Assembly (NCBI RefSeq): GCF_900106785.1
Contig: NZ_LT629839.1
Span: 1-42,193, forward strand
From: Prevotellamassilia timonensis
GTDB taxonomy: Bacteria > Bacteroidota > Bacteroidia > Bacteroidales > Bacteroidaceae
Length of the DNA stretch: 42,193 nucleotides
Direction: 5' to 3'
Shown one piece after another: positions 25,416-33,402 of this stretch. The notes beneath the pieces are model-generated. The model did no database searches, was not told the DNA's origin, and saw only the letters and a program-made list of their open reading frames with translations. A program made the position numbers and the translations under genes. The number at the start of each line of letters is the position of its first letter. The first letter of the stretch is position 1.

Positions 25416-25571
25416 AACGCAAGCACTAATGGGGGCGACGCGTCTCGCGTCGGGTAAGGCAAAGGCTCACAGACAAGCGTGTAATTACTGCTGTCTGCGA
25501 GCCTTTATTCTGTGTATGAACATAGCATTTTTCCGACGCGGGACGCGTCGCCCCCATTAGTGCTTGCGTTT
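25416..25571. repeat. GC-palindrome element, copy 4 (type B)
   Basis: Same outer arms as the other copies, left GTCTCGCG against right CGCGGGAC (G-U). The centre differs: it holds an inner hairpin AAAGGCTCACAGAC (25459-25472) with GTCTGCGAGCCTTT, then TGTATGAACATAGCATTTTT, shared with copy 6 at 35547-35704. Confidence 0.85.
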
Positions 25572-25642
25572 TGTGCTTGCGTCTTGAAGTAGCGTTTGGT
25601 GCTTGAACCCCTTCGCCTAATAATGTGTGTGCTATTGCGAGC

Positions 25643-26929
25643 CTACTTGACGACAGGCTTGATATGCTTGAATTTGCTCCATGCGCTGCGGCGGTACAAC
25701 TGCAGTTGTGCGGCAGGCACGTAGAGTGTGACGTCGTTGTAGTGGTGCGCGTCGAATAGCGAGTCGATGGGGCACTTCCATATATCGCTGCCAATACCTA
25801 CGAACTTGCTCGATATGAGGTATAGCTCCTTCAGATTGTTGCACCCTTTGAAGCCTCCCGCCAGTATGTTCATAGTGTCGGCCTCGCACAGCACTACAGC
25901 CTTGCGCAGCAGAGTGTCGTGCCTGAAACTGTTGAAGCCCAATTCGCTCACCAAGTATGTCAGCCCGTCGTGAGTGACGCTTGCTGGCACTACAACGTTC
26001 TTCTCTTTGGCGTAGGCCAACTGTGCCGATGCGACCAGCCCGCCCCACGAGGTGTATTTTATGTTGGCCACTTGGAACTGTGCCACCTGCTCAAAGCGCG
26101 GCCGTCCGTTATCCTCCTGCGACAGGTACACTCCCCAGCCGGCCAGTGCCAGCAGTATGGCTGCCACGGTGGCAGTCACGGCACGGCTAATGCGTTGCTT
26201 GCGCTTGCGCAGCTGCTTGAGTGCTGCAATGCTTGGCAGGCGCTGCTTGATGGGCGCTTTGCAGCGCTGCGCCAGGGCGTTGTAGAGGCGGCCCAGGTGC
26301 AGGTCGGTGATGATGCAGCCAAGGCTGTAGATGTCGTTGCGGCAGTCGGTGGTGCGCTCTACACGCTGCTCGGGCGACACATAGCCCTTTGTGCCCGATG
26401 GCTGCTTGAAGTCGGAGTAGCTGTCGGTGTCGGCCAGTCCAAAGTCTATGAGCTTGACGTTATGGCCGTTGCGCGTGATCATCACATTTTCGGGCTTGAG
26501 GTCGCGGTGCACCACCTGGCGGCTGTGCAGACACTCAATGGCGTCGACAAGTTGGCGCAGCACCTTGAGCCTTTCGCGCCGGCGGGGCTTGGTGGCAAGC
26601 CATTGGCGCAAGTTGAGGCCGTCAACCCACTCCATCACAATGCAGCGCCCGTAGCCGGGCACCTCTTCAAGGCTGTAGGCTTGTGCTATGTGTGGGTGGT
26701 CAAACTGATGTTGTATGTCGTACTCCTTTTGCTGCAGGTTGCGGTACAGGTCGAGCTGGCGGCAAGCCGGGCTCAGGGCCTTGATCACCCACCACTTTCC
26801 GTCGCGCCTGGCGCGCAACAGCATGGTAGTGGCGCCGCTGTACGTCACCTCCATATCCATGAAGTCTTGACTCAGTGTGCCATCGTCTGTGCAGAACAAT
26901 TCTGATCCTTCGCTATCCGGTTTCATCAT
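25643..26929 (-). CDS. Membrane-anchored Ser/Thr protein kinase with LRR-like outer domain
   Basis: A 428-residue Hanks-type kinase. The kinase domain (about 28-235) has catalytic lysine K50 in WWVIK, HRDLKPEN with D143 and N148, DFG with D162, SPE as the APE-like segment (185-187) and D199 in NDIYSLGC. A single membrane helix spans about 250-269, so the kinase faces the cytoplasm. The outer part (275-428) ends with segments such as NNLKELYLISSKFVGIG and VTLYVPAAQLQLYRRSAW, like the last repeats of BspA-type LRR_5 proteins, instead of the PASTA sensors of Gram-positive kinases. No phosphatase gene is adjacent. The second ATG (26926) is an equal start. The catalytic call is firm; the sensor call is moderate. 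Confidence 0.88.
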   Translation of the reverse strand: MMKPDSEGSELFCTDDGTLSQDFMDMEVTYSGATTMLLRARRDGKWWVIKALSPACRQLDLYRNLQQKEYDIQHQFDHPHIAQAYSLEEVPGYGRCIVMEWVDGLNLRQWLATKPRRRERLKVLRQLVDAIECLHSRQVVHRDLKPENVMITRNGHNVKLIDFGLADTDSYSDFKQPSGTKGYVSPEQRVERTTDCRNDIYSLGCIITDLHLGRLYNALAQRCKAPIKQRLPSIAALKQLRKRKQRISRAVTATVAAILLALAGWGVYLSQEDNGRPRFEQVAQFQVANIKYTSWGGLVASAQLAYAKEKNVVVPASVTHDGLTYLVSELGFNSFRHDTLLRKAVVLCEADTMNILAGGFKGCNNLKELYLISSKFVGIGSDIWKCPIDSLFDAHHYNDVTLYVPAAQLQLYRRSAWSKFKHIKPVVK

Positions 26930-26990
26930 TCCTGTGATAAGAATTGCGTATTGGTTAATTTTGGAGAATGCACCTCGGCAGTTAATTGCT

Positions 26991-27131
26991 TACCTTTGCA
27001 ACATCAATACATAGCGCAAAGCGTTGCCGCGTGTATGCAATGTAACTGTAAGTGATTATAAAAATCGCAAGAAAGAGATGCAAAAACTATTGGCAGAGCC
27101 CTGTTAGGAAAGGGGGCTCTGCCACTTTTTT
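26991..27131 (+). ncRNA. Candidate small RNA between kinase and aminopeptidase C
   Basis: A perfect -7 box TACCTTTG (26991-26998) faces right, opposite to both neighbouring genes, and about 95 bases later a strong terminator hairpin with a T6 tail follows (27092-27131). No gene on the plus strand follows within reach. A TTTG at 26960-26963 is 27 bases from the -7 box, longer than usual, so promoter strength is uncertain. The hairpin could instead only end the minus-strand aminopeptidase transcript. Confidence 0.35.
27092..27131. terminator. Bidirectional terminator hairpin
   Basis: GGCAGAGCCC (27092-27101) pairs with GGGCTCTGCC (27114-27123). On the plus strand AC then TTTTTT follow; on the minus strand AATAG then TTTTT follow. 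It ends the aminopeptidase C transcript and possibly a small plus-strand RNA. Confidence 0.8.
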
Positions 27132-27193
27132 GTGTCTTGTCGTGTCACGCCTTTGGGCTTGTATGCTGAGGCGTGGCGGCGCGGCGCGCGGAG

Positions 27194-28606
27194 TTATTCC
27201 TCGCCGGCAAAGAGGGGGGCCCAGGCGGGCAGTTTGACGGGCTTTTGCTTGAGCAACTCGAGCGTGGCGGCCGGCACATACTTTTTGTCTACTACCAGGC
27301 GGAACATGTACTCGTCAAACCATTCGTCGGTCATGATAAGGTGGCCGTTGTAGCCCGACGAGGCGCCCCACGAGTTTTCGACCATCCACTTTCTGGGCTT
27401 GCCCTGTGCATTGAGGTCAACAGCCATAAGTGTCATGGCGTGGCTCGAGGCAGAGGCAAATGTGCTGATGCGCTCGGCCTTGGTCATGGGGAAGGTGGTG
27501 CCGAAGAGCGACTCGTAGTCGTAGTTCTTGAGCGAGAGCACACCCGTTTTTGAGTCGAGATATTTGCCCACATCGCACGAGAAGTACATCATCACCGAGT
27601 CCTTGATAGAGGCTATGGCCATGGCCTTGATTTCGTCGACGGGCAGGTTGAGGTATGTCCATTGCATGCCGTCGTATGAGTGGCGGTCCATGTCGATGGT
27701 GTACGTTTTGTGGTAGGGGCGCGAGGGGTCGTTCATGAGCATGACATACGAGCCCTTGAGGTCGGTGCCCACATACTTCTTATAGAACTCCTGGGGCGTG
27801 TACAGCTGTGGCTCGGCCAGAGCCTTGCCGCTGGCGTCGCGCGGTGTCCACGTAAACTGCTGCACGGGCTCGCCAAGGCATATTGACAGTATGTGGTAAA
27901 CGGTGGCAAGCATCTGCACCTTCTGCTTTTCGAGTTCGGCACCCTTCTTGCCCGCAGCGGCCATTTTGCGCAGTGTAAGGCCGTACTCGCGCAGTTTGAG
28001 GCTCAGTATCGAGGCCATGCGCTGTGTGTTGTTGGCATTGTACGACTCGGGCATGGCCTCGGCAGGCACAAGGCCGTACTTGCTCACCACGTCAATCACA
28101 CCGCAAAAGGTGCCGCCGTCGCTCAGTGGATTTTTGAAGAGCCACTCTACCAACTTGTCGTCCATGGGTTTGCTGGCATTGTCTATCACAGCCTGAAGGA
28201 AGAGGTTCGACTTTTCCAACTGGTCGTAGAAGAAGTTGTAGCTCTGCGAGAACTGGAAACTGCCCAGCCCCTGTTGTTGTATCATCTTGGCGCGCATCAC
28301 GTTGAGGCCAGTGAACAGCCAGCAGCGTCCCGAGCTCTTTTGGTCGGTAATGCCTTTGCCTGGCACCTCGTTGCTGAAGTGTGTGTCGTGTGCGTCGACA
28401 TTGTCGGCATTGGTGGCAAGCTGGTTGATGCTTGTGCCGGCCAGGGCGTTGCGCAGTGCGCGGTCGGCCGGGTTTGTCTTGTTAGCTTTTTTGATTTGTT
28501 GCAGCATTTCGGTAGTGATGCCGCCTTTGCCCGCGCTCACCGTCTGTGCGGCAGCGCCAAGCGTCATGGCCGCCAGGGCCAAGGTAATAATGGGCTTGAT
28601 AGTCAT
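27194..28606 (-). CDS. pepC: Aminopeptidase C / bleomycin hydrolase-like C1 peptidase, exported
   Basis: A 470-residue papain-like cysteine peptidase of the C1B type. The catalytic residues are Q89 and C95 in DQKSSGRCWLF, H389 in SSHAMTLM and N411 in ENSWGASSGYNGH. Unlike cytoplasmic PepC of Gram-positives it starts with a signal peptide (MTIKPIITLALAAMTLGAAA), so a periplasmic role in peptide turnover is likely. The leader immediately before the ATG is occupied by the C-rich strand of the GGGTTA array, leaving no Shine-Dalgarno-like sequence. A terminator at 27092-27131 follows. Confidence 0.93.
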   Translation of the reverse strand: MTIKPIITLALAAMTLGAAAQTVSAGKGGITTEMLQQIKKANKTNPADRALRNALAGTSINQLATNADNVDAHDTHFSNEVPGKGITDQKSSGRCWLFTGLNVMRAKMIQQQGLGSFQFSQSYNFFYDQLEKSNLFLQAVIDNASKPMDDKLVEWLFKNPLSDGGTFCGVIDVVSKYGLVPAEAMPESYNANNTQRMASILSLKLREYGLTLRKMAAAGKKGAELEKQKVQMLATVYHILSICLGEPVQQFTWTPRDASGKALAEPQLYTPQEFYKKYVGTDLKGSYVMLMNDPSRPYHKTYTIDMDRHSYDGMQWTYLNLPVDEIKAMAIASIKDSVMMYFSCDVGKYLDSKTGVLSLKNYDYESLFGTTFPMTKAERISTFASASSHAMTLMAVDLNAQGKPRKWMVENSWGASSGYNGHLIMTDEWFDEYMFRLVVDKKYVPAATLELLKQKPVKLPAWAPLFAGEE

Positions 28607-28613
28607 GTTGATA

Positions 28614-28850
28614 GTGGGGGTTAATGGGTTAGTGGGTTAGGAGGTTAAAGGGTTAGGGGGTTAATGGGTTAATGGGTTAGGAGGTTAAAGGGTTAGGGGG
28701 TTAAGGGGTTATTGGGTTAAAGGGTTAAGAGGTTAGGGGGTTAGTGGGTTAAAAAGTAACTCTTGTGGGTAAGACTGGATGTACTACCAATCTTGGGGGC
28801 AATAAGCCAAAGTGCCTTTTTAACCCCCTAACCCTCTTAACCCTCTACTC
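28614..28850. repeat. GGGTTA-like array with hairpin, copy 1
   Basis: Bases 28614-28750 are an irregular tandem of GGGTTAATGGGTTAGGAGG and related words on the plus strand. Then GGTTAAAAAGTAACTCTTGT is followed, about 60 bases on, by the near-inverted AAAGTGCCTTTTTAACCCCC and CCTAACCCTCTTAACCCTCT. The array forms the leader of aminopeptidase C on one side and, on the other, the last codons and stop of the PAP2 gene (GAG GGT TAA on the minus strand). The G-rich strand could form G-quadruplexes. Confidence 0.8.
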
Positions 28851-29796
28851 TAATCTTCCGCCATCTCGTGTACGTCCAATCTGTCAGTTTGAAGAAGATG
28901 AGGGCGGTTACCAAACCACCGAACACGTCGACCAGATAGTGTGCCTGAATATATACTGTGGCGCAGCACAGGAATATGTAGAACGGAAAGGCTATGGCAA
29001 ACAGGTAGCGGCGGTTGCGCCACAACAGCAGCATGAGCACCGTGCTCATGCCCACATGGCTTGACGGAAAGGCTGCCGTGGGGCGCTCGCCCGTCTTTTG
29101 GGTGTTCTCAACCAACTCGCGGAAGAATCCATCGGGGCCAGGCGAGGGAGACAGCTCTGTGTGGTAGCGGAAGTAGTTGCCGAGCTGTGGAAAGTGGGCG
29201 CTCTGTATCACGTCCGTGCCCACGGCATGAAAGTAGTATTGGGGGCCGGCCACGGGCAGGAACAGGTAGATGAGGTAGTAGAGGAAGAAGCTGGCAAGCA
29301 CCACAAAGGCCGTGCGGCTGAACTGGCTGCGGTCGGTGAAGAGGGGGGCGAGCACTGTGAGGAATATGAGCGGATAGTAGGCAAAGTAGCCCATGTGGAA
29401 CAACTCACTCCACACCTTTTGGGGTAACCACTGTGCAAAGGTTATGCTCGGCTGGCAACCAAACAGGGCATGGTCGGCCGCGGCAAACAAATAGTCGAGG
29501 TTGGGAAACAACTGGCAGAACTCGTAGGTGTCGGGGTACCAGTAGCCGAGCAGCGACAGGGGGAAGATGTAGCGCAGCAGCAGTATGTACTTGTTGGGGC
29601 GCAGGTGGTAGAACAACCACAGCAGCGCCATGCCGCCCACTACCATGCAACGCCCTTCGAGCAGCTGCAGCGGGTTGCCCATTTGTGACCAAAACAGCAC
29701 AATGAGCAGTGTGGTGAACAGGGTGTATGCTAATGTGGCCCACTCTACGAGTATGGGACCTTGATGTGTGCGTGTGGTGACTGGTGTGTCAGACAT
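28837..29796 (-). CDS. PAP2-superfamily membrane enzyme, AUR1-like
   Basis: A 319-residue integral membrane protein with six or so helices. The phosphatase signature is ERPTAAFPSSHVGMS (H247) and VYIQAHYLVDVFGG (H286, D290). The FPSxHVG plus HYxxD form is closest to the AUR1/sphingolipid-synthase branch of PAP2 enzymes rather than to BcrC/PgpB with their SRxxxxxHxxxD motif. A role in headgroup transfer to, or removal from, a ceramide or phospholipid is plausible but inferred. It follows an NAD-dependent epimerase gene. Its final residues VEG and the stop codon come from the GGGTTA repeat. Confidence 0.82.
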   Translation of the reverse strand: MSDTPVTTRTHQGPILVEWATLAYTLFTTLLIVLFWSQMGNPLQLLEGRCMVVGGMALLWLFYHLRPNKYILLLRYIFPLSLLGYWYPDTYEFCQLFPNLDYLFAAADHALFGCQPSITFAQWLPQKVWSELFHMGYFAYYPLIFLTVLAPLFTDRSQFSRTAFVVLASFFLYYLIYLFLPVAGPQYYFHAVGTDVIQSAHFPQLGNYFRYHTELSPSPGPDGFFRELVENTQKTGERPTAAFPSSHVGMSTVLMLLLWRNRRYLFAIAFPFYIFLCCATVYIQAHYLVDVFGGLVTALIFFKLTDWTYTRWRKIRVEG

Positions 29797-29818
29797 ATAA
29801 TATATATGGTGTGGTGAT

Positions 29819-29953
29819 ACCTGTTGGCGGAATTATGGGTTGACGGGTAAGTATGCGATACACTTTATTATGTTAAAGTATGAATGGTAAGAAGGCAAAC
29901 TTACCTGTCAACCTGTACACTTGTCAACTTGTTTACTAAATCCGCTAACGCGT
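29819..29953. mobile_element. Mini-element with IS982-like ends
   Basis: The left end ACCTGTTGGCGGAATTA (29819-29835) equals the outer end of the IS982 copy at 41163-42190 (right-end version). The right end AAATCCGCTAACGCGT (29938-29953) is a degenerate inverted form. Between them lies the TTGACGGGTAAGT hairpin (29838-29913). The element has no gene. It may be a non-autonomous derivative mobilised by IS982. Confidence 0.55.
29838..29913. repeat. TTGACGGGTAAGT hairpin element, copy 2
   Basis: GGTTGACGGGTAAGTATGC pairs with GCAAACTTACCTGTCAACC (two mismatches). The core TATTATGTTAAAGTATGAAT matches the core of 16813-16930, so the two are copies of one family. Confidence 0.75.
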
Positions 29954-29966
29954 TGGTAATGAATAT

Positions 29967-30974
29967 CTAAATACTTTGTGCGCCGAATGTGGCTTTAACG
30001 CCCCTCACGAGCGGCCATTGCGGGCGGTAGCCCAGTTCGTTGCGTGCGGGCGATATGTCGCAGCGCCAGTTGCGTTGGCGCATGATGCGGTATTTGTCGG
30101 AGTTAAGCGTCGAGGTGCGTCCGGCAAGGCGGGCCACCCGTTCGGCCACCCAGCTTACGGTCCGCAGCACCCACAGCGGGGCTGTGATGTGCAGCACGTG
30201 TTGCACACCGAGCTCCATTTGTATCAGGTCGCTAAAGGTGCGGCTTGTATACTCCTTGCCATCTGTCAGAAAGTATTGGCGTCCGCTCTTGCCATGTGTC
30301 AGTGCCAGGAAGGCGGCCTCCACCAGGTCGGCCACGTAGATGAAGGTGATGACCTGTGGCTTGTAGCCCACGGCAAAGTCGATGTGGCGGCGTATGCTGT
30401 CGGCCATCATGGCATAGTCGCGTTCACGCGGGCCATACACCCCCGTTGGGCGCAGCACCACGTAGTTGAGGCCCTTTATGTCGGCCAGCAAGGCTTCGGC
30501 CTGCAGTTTTGAGGCCCCGTATGCTGTGTTGGGGCGTGCCAGGTCGGCTTCGCAGATGGGCTTATAATCCTTTTCGTGTATGGGGCCCATCACGCTCAGC
30601 GAGCTGATGAACACCAGTCGGCCGGTCTCAGTCAGGGCTCCTGTGGCGAGCAGACACGTGGCCAGGCGTTCTGTGCCTTCGGCATTGATGCTGAAAAAAT
30701 CCTCGGCACGCCGGCACTTGGTGGCTCCTGCGGCGTGAATGACGTAGTCGAAGCTGCGTCCGTTCTGTGCCTGCAGGTGCTCGTCGAGCTGTTGGTGCAG
30801 ATGTGTGCTGTTGGCCAGGTCGAGTTCGATAAAGTTGATGCGGCCGTCTTGCAGGTAGCGTCGGCTGCTCGTGGGTCGCACGGCGGCCCACACCTCCATG
30901 CCTTCGGCAAGGGCGCGTTCAACCATGAAACTGCCTATGAAACCGGACGCGCCGGTAATGAGTATCTTGTGCAT
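29967..30974 (-). CDS. NAD-dependent epimerase/dehydratase (extended SDR)
   Basis: A 335-residue extended short-chain dehydrogenase. GASGFIG (residues 8-14) is the Rossmann dinucleotide motif, VFISSLSVMG holds the catalytic Ser region and YGASK the Tyr-Lys pair. Substrate specificity is not readable. Some Bacteroidetes and Caulobacter proteins of this type act in ceramide synthesis as ketosphinganine or ceramide reductases; the AUR1-like PAP2 gene downstream makes this attractive, but sugar-nucleotide or steroid-like substrates are equally possible from sequence. The 171-base gap to PAP2 contains the IS982-like mini-element. The leader upstream is filled by a GGGTTATGAGG repeat. Confidence 0.85.
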   Translation of the reverse strand: MHKILITGASGFIGSFMVERALAEGMEVWAAVRPTSSRRYLQDGRINFIELDLANSTHLHQQLDEHLQAQNGRSFDYVIHAAGATKCRRAEDFFSINAEGTERLATCLLATGALTETGRLVFISSLSVMGPIHEKDYKPICEADLARPNTAYGASKLQAEALLADIKGLNYVVLRPTGVYGPRERDYAMMADSIRRHIDFAVGYKPQVITFIYVADLVEAAFLALTHGKSGRQYFLTDGKEYTSRTFSDLIQMELGVQHVLHITAPLWVLRTVSWVAERVARLAGRTSTLNSDKYRIMRQRNWRCDISPARNELGYRPQWPLVRGVKATFGAQSI

Positions 30975-30984
30975 CGTGTGGGGG

Positions 30985-31140
30985 AGGAGGGGTTATGAGG
31001 TTATGAGGGGAGGGGGTTATGAGTTTAGAGGTTATGAGGTTATAAAGTAACTCTTGTGAGCAGGGTTGGGGGAGGGGGAGGTTATAAGGTTAATGGGTTA
31101 TAAGGTTATGAGGTTAAAAAGTAACCTTTGTGAGCAGGAC
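30985..31140. repeat. GGGTTATGA-type array, copy 2
   Basis: Irregular GGTTATGAGG, GGGGGTTATGAG words are followed twice by the module GGTTATAAAGTAACTCTTGT (31039) and GGTTAAAAAGTAACCTTTGT (31113), the same module as at 28748. It occupies the leader of the epimerase gene. Confidence 0.75.
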
Positions 31141-31150
31141 GCTCCCAATC

Positions 31151-31250
31151 TCTAATGGGGGCGACGCGTCCCGCGTCGGTGAAATGGACAACGCTCACAA
31201 TCACCAACGTAACAGTTTGTGCCCGAGGCGGGACGCCTCGCCCCCATTTG
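31151..31250. repeat. GC-palindrome element, copy 5 (type C)
   Basis: The left arm has GACGCGTCCCGCGTC but the right arm has GAGGCGGGACGCCTC. Pairing between the arms is therefore imperfect, while the short hairpin inside each arm is kept by paired changes (GAGGCG with CGCCTC). The centre is unrelated to types A and B. Confidence 0.8.
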
Positions 31251-31261
31251 AGCGAGCGTGG

Positions 31262-31400
31262 CTTGGAGGGGTTAAAAAGCAGCCTTTGTGATTTAGAACC
31301 CTCGTGCAAGTAGAAACAGGAGGCTATCCTGCAAGTCAGAGTGCCTTTTTAACCCTCTAACCTAACCTCCTAACCCAATCACCCTCATAACCCCCTAAAG
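31262..31400. repeat. GGGTTA-type array, copy 3
   Basis: GGGGTTAAAAAGCAGCCTTTGT (from 31267) is followed by the inverted counterpart AGAGTGCCTTTTTAACCCTC (from 31338) and CCTAACCTAACCTCCTAACC words. It overlaps the end of the LtaS-like gene, whose last residues RGL and stop are read from GGGGGTTATGA on the minus strand. Confidence 0.7.
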
Positions 31401-33283
31401 TGGTCGTAGGCCGTTTGCAGCAAAGCCTTGGCCGCATTGACACGCTGTTGCGAGGCGTGGGGTGCCTCGCGCATCACGCTGGCCGGCTGAGTGAGCAGGT
31501 TAACCACCGAAATGCCCGAGTTGTCCATGTAGTAAGTGCCCTCCTGCCATGTGTGTACGGCCGAGGGATGAGTATAGGTGCGGCTCAGCACATCGCGGCT
31601 CATGCCAAACTGCTTGTGTGGCAGTTGCAGTTGGCCCAGCAGTGTGGCAGCCAAGTCCGTTTGGTTACATATTTGCGTCACCACGCGCGGGCCCTTGAGT
31701 GCGCCCCCCGCCATGATGATGGGAATGTGGCTCCGGCGCTCGTCGGCATCGCTGATGCCCTCGGGATAGTTCACCCCGTGGTCGGGCAGCATCACCACCA
31801 GCGTGTTGCGCCACAGGGCCGACTGCCGCAGACGGCTGATAAAGGTGCCAATGCAGTGGTCGAGATAAGCCATGGAGTTGGCCACCTTGTCGCCCTTGAT
31901 GCGGTTGTAGGGCACAATCCAAGGCTCGTGGCTGGCCAGTGTCTGAAAGGTGACGTGCCACGGGCGGCCTTGCGGCAGACGCATGATGCGCTGGTAGAGT
32001 GTGTCAAAGGCGATGGCGTCGGTCACGCCCCAGTTGTGTGTGCGGCGCACCGCCACCGGAAAGCTCTCGTCGCCCTCAATGCGGTCGTAGCCAGTGCTTT
32101 GCAGGTAGCCCCTCATGTTGGTAAAGTTGGCATCGCCGCCGTACAGATAGGCAGTGGCATAGCCCGCCCCCTTGAGCGATGAGGCAATGCTTGGCAGGTG
32201 TTCGCAGCGCGAGGGCATCTTCATCACACTAAGGTCGGGAAACGATGGGAAACCGCTCAGTGCGCACACCGTGCCGCGGTCGGTGCGGTAGGAGTTGGCA
32301 TAGGCTTGGGTAAACACCACCCCCTCGTGTGCCAGACGGTTGAGGTTAGGTGTGATGCGCGGGTCGCTCTTGGGGTCGACGGCATTGACAAAGGTGCCGC
32401 CGCAGCCCTCCATCAGTATAATCAGCACATTGGGCCGTGTGGTGTTGAGCAGCGGCTCGGTGTCGAGGCTCTCGGTGTTGTAGCCCAGCATGCTGTAGAT
32501 GCGTTTGCGCTCGTCGTGGCTAAAAAAGTGAGCCTGCCGCCCGTAGTCGCCCGCCTTGAGAGTGGACGATATGAGGCTGAAGGCCGGATTGACCGCCGTG
32601 TGGTTAAGAAAGGCGTTGGGGCTGAAGTACACCATACCCACATTGGCCGTGCCCTTGCCCACACCGCCGCGAATGCCCAGAAATATCAGTCCGCCGGCCA
32701 CGAGCCACGCAGCGGTCCACCACCCCCTTGTGCGGCGTGTGGCCCCCTTGCGGCTGGGCGCGTGTGCAGCCTTGCGGCGTGGCACAAAGGTGAGCACCTG
32801 CAGGTAATAGAGCAGCACCGCCACGGCCACCACGGCCAATGTGGCGCACAGGGCGTAGCCCATGCTCACACTTTGCAGCGCGCCCTCGGGCTGTGCCAGA
32901 TAGTTCCACACCGTGGCGTCGAGTTTGGTGTGCCAAAAGCCATACAGACAGGCATCGCCCACCAGCACCAGTGCCAGGGCGGCTCCCACCACAGCGGCCC
33001 ACACCTTGTAGGCCACGCGCCAGCCGCGCAGCCTCACCCACAGGCCCAGGCCGCACAGCAGCCATACGGGTGCAATGAGGTAGCCCGCTGTGGCCACATC
33101 GAGCAGCAAGCCGTGCAGCATGGCCTGGCCTATGCCGCTCCAGCCCGTGCTGCCGCTAACGGCGGCGGGCTGTGCAAGCACAAACAGCGGTTTGGCCAGT
33201 GTGCCGGCCAGCACGAGTGCTAAATAGAGCAGCACCAGGCGCATAGCCTGGCGCAGTATGGGGTTATGATTGTTGTTGGGCAT
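31385..33283 (-). CDS. LtaS-like sulfatase-fold membrane phosphotransferase, second paralogue
   Basis: A 632-residue protein with about five membrane segments in residues 12-165 and a sulfatase-fold domain from about 283. The likely ligands and nucleophile are E292 in LMEGCGG, T334 in SYRTDRGT, and D501-H502 in LPDHGVNYP. It belongs to the same broad family as 16966-18945 but with a different nucleophile context (YRTDRG against NHTNHG), so the two probably act on different acceptors. It lies 15 bases after a small membrane-protein gene and downstream of an MsbA-like exporter, which points to envelope lipid or glycolipid modification. The C-terminal RGL is encoded by the GGGTTA-type repeat. 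Confidence 0.87.
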   Translation of the reverse strand: MPNNNHNPILRQAMRLVLLYLALVLAGTLAKPLFVLAQPAAVSGSTGWSGIGQAMLHGLLLDVATAGYLIAPVWLLCGLGLWVRLRGWRVAYKVWAAVVGAALALVLVGDACLYGFWHTKLDATVWNYLAQPEGALQSVSMGYALCATLAVVAVAVLLYYLQVLTFVPRRKAAHAPSRKGATRRTRGWWTAAWLVAGGLIFLGIRGGVGKGTANVGMVYFSPNAFLNHTAVNPAFSLISSTLKAGDYGRQAHFFSHDERKRIYSMLGYNTESLDTEPLLNTTRPNVLIILMEGCGGTFVNAVDPKSDPRITPNLNRLAHEGVVFTQAYANSYRTDRGTVCALSGFPSFPDLSVMKMPSRCEHLPSIASSLKGAGYATAYLYGGDANFTNMRGYLQSTGYDRIEGDESFPVAVRRTHNWGVTDAIAFDTLYQRIMRLPQGRPWHVTFQTLASHEPWIVPYNRIKGDKVANSMAYLDHCIGTFISRLRQSALWRNTLVVMLPDHGVNYPEGISDADERRSHIPIIMAGGALKGPRVVTQICNQTDLAATLLGQLQLPHKQFGMSRDVLSRTYTHPSAVHTWQEGTYYMDNSGISVVNLLTQPASVMREAPHASQQRVNAAKALLQTAYDHFRGL

Positions 33284-33298
33284 AGTGCGCAGGTAGTG

Positions 33299-33400
33299 TT
33301 ACATTTCCTTAAGCCACTTCTTGCCCCGGTTGCTATTAAGCCACACTATAAAAGCGAATGTAGGGATAAGTGTGATGCAAAATGTGATGATTAGAGGCAT
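33299..33400 (-). CDS. 33-residue predicted membrane protein
   Basis: MPLIITFCITLIPTFAFIVW is followed by LNSNRGKKWLKEM: one hydrophobic helix and a basic tail, the pattern of a single-pass small membrane protein with the tail in the cytoplasm. The start has AAAAAGGA eight bases upstream, an unusually good Shine-Dalgarno for this phylum. It lies between the ABC exporter and the LtaS-like gene in one apparent operon. Function unknown. Confidence 0.6.
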   Translation of the reverse strand: MPLIITFCITLIPTFAFIVWLNSNRGKKWLKEM

Positions 33401-33402
33401 GG

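Noticed and set aside
24996-25560. Frames encoding Tyr/Leu/His/Thr repeats
   Set aside because: They are translations of the TTGCACTTACCTACAC satellite and the GC-palindrome and have no protein-like composition.
27052-27237. Plus-strand 61-codon frame over the terminator near 27100
   Set aside because: It crosses a strong terminator and enters the 3' end of the aminopeptidase gene; composition is Arg/Gly/Ala-rich noise.
28614-28750. True telomere repeat
   Set aside because: The GGGTTA words resemble telomeric DNA, but the array is internal, irregular and flanked by bacterial genes; no sign of a linear replicon end.
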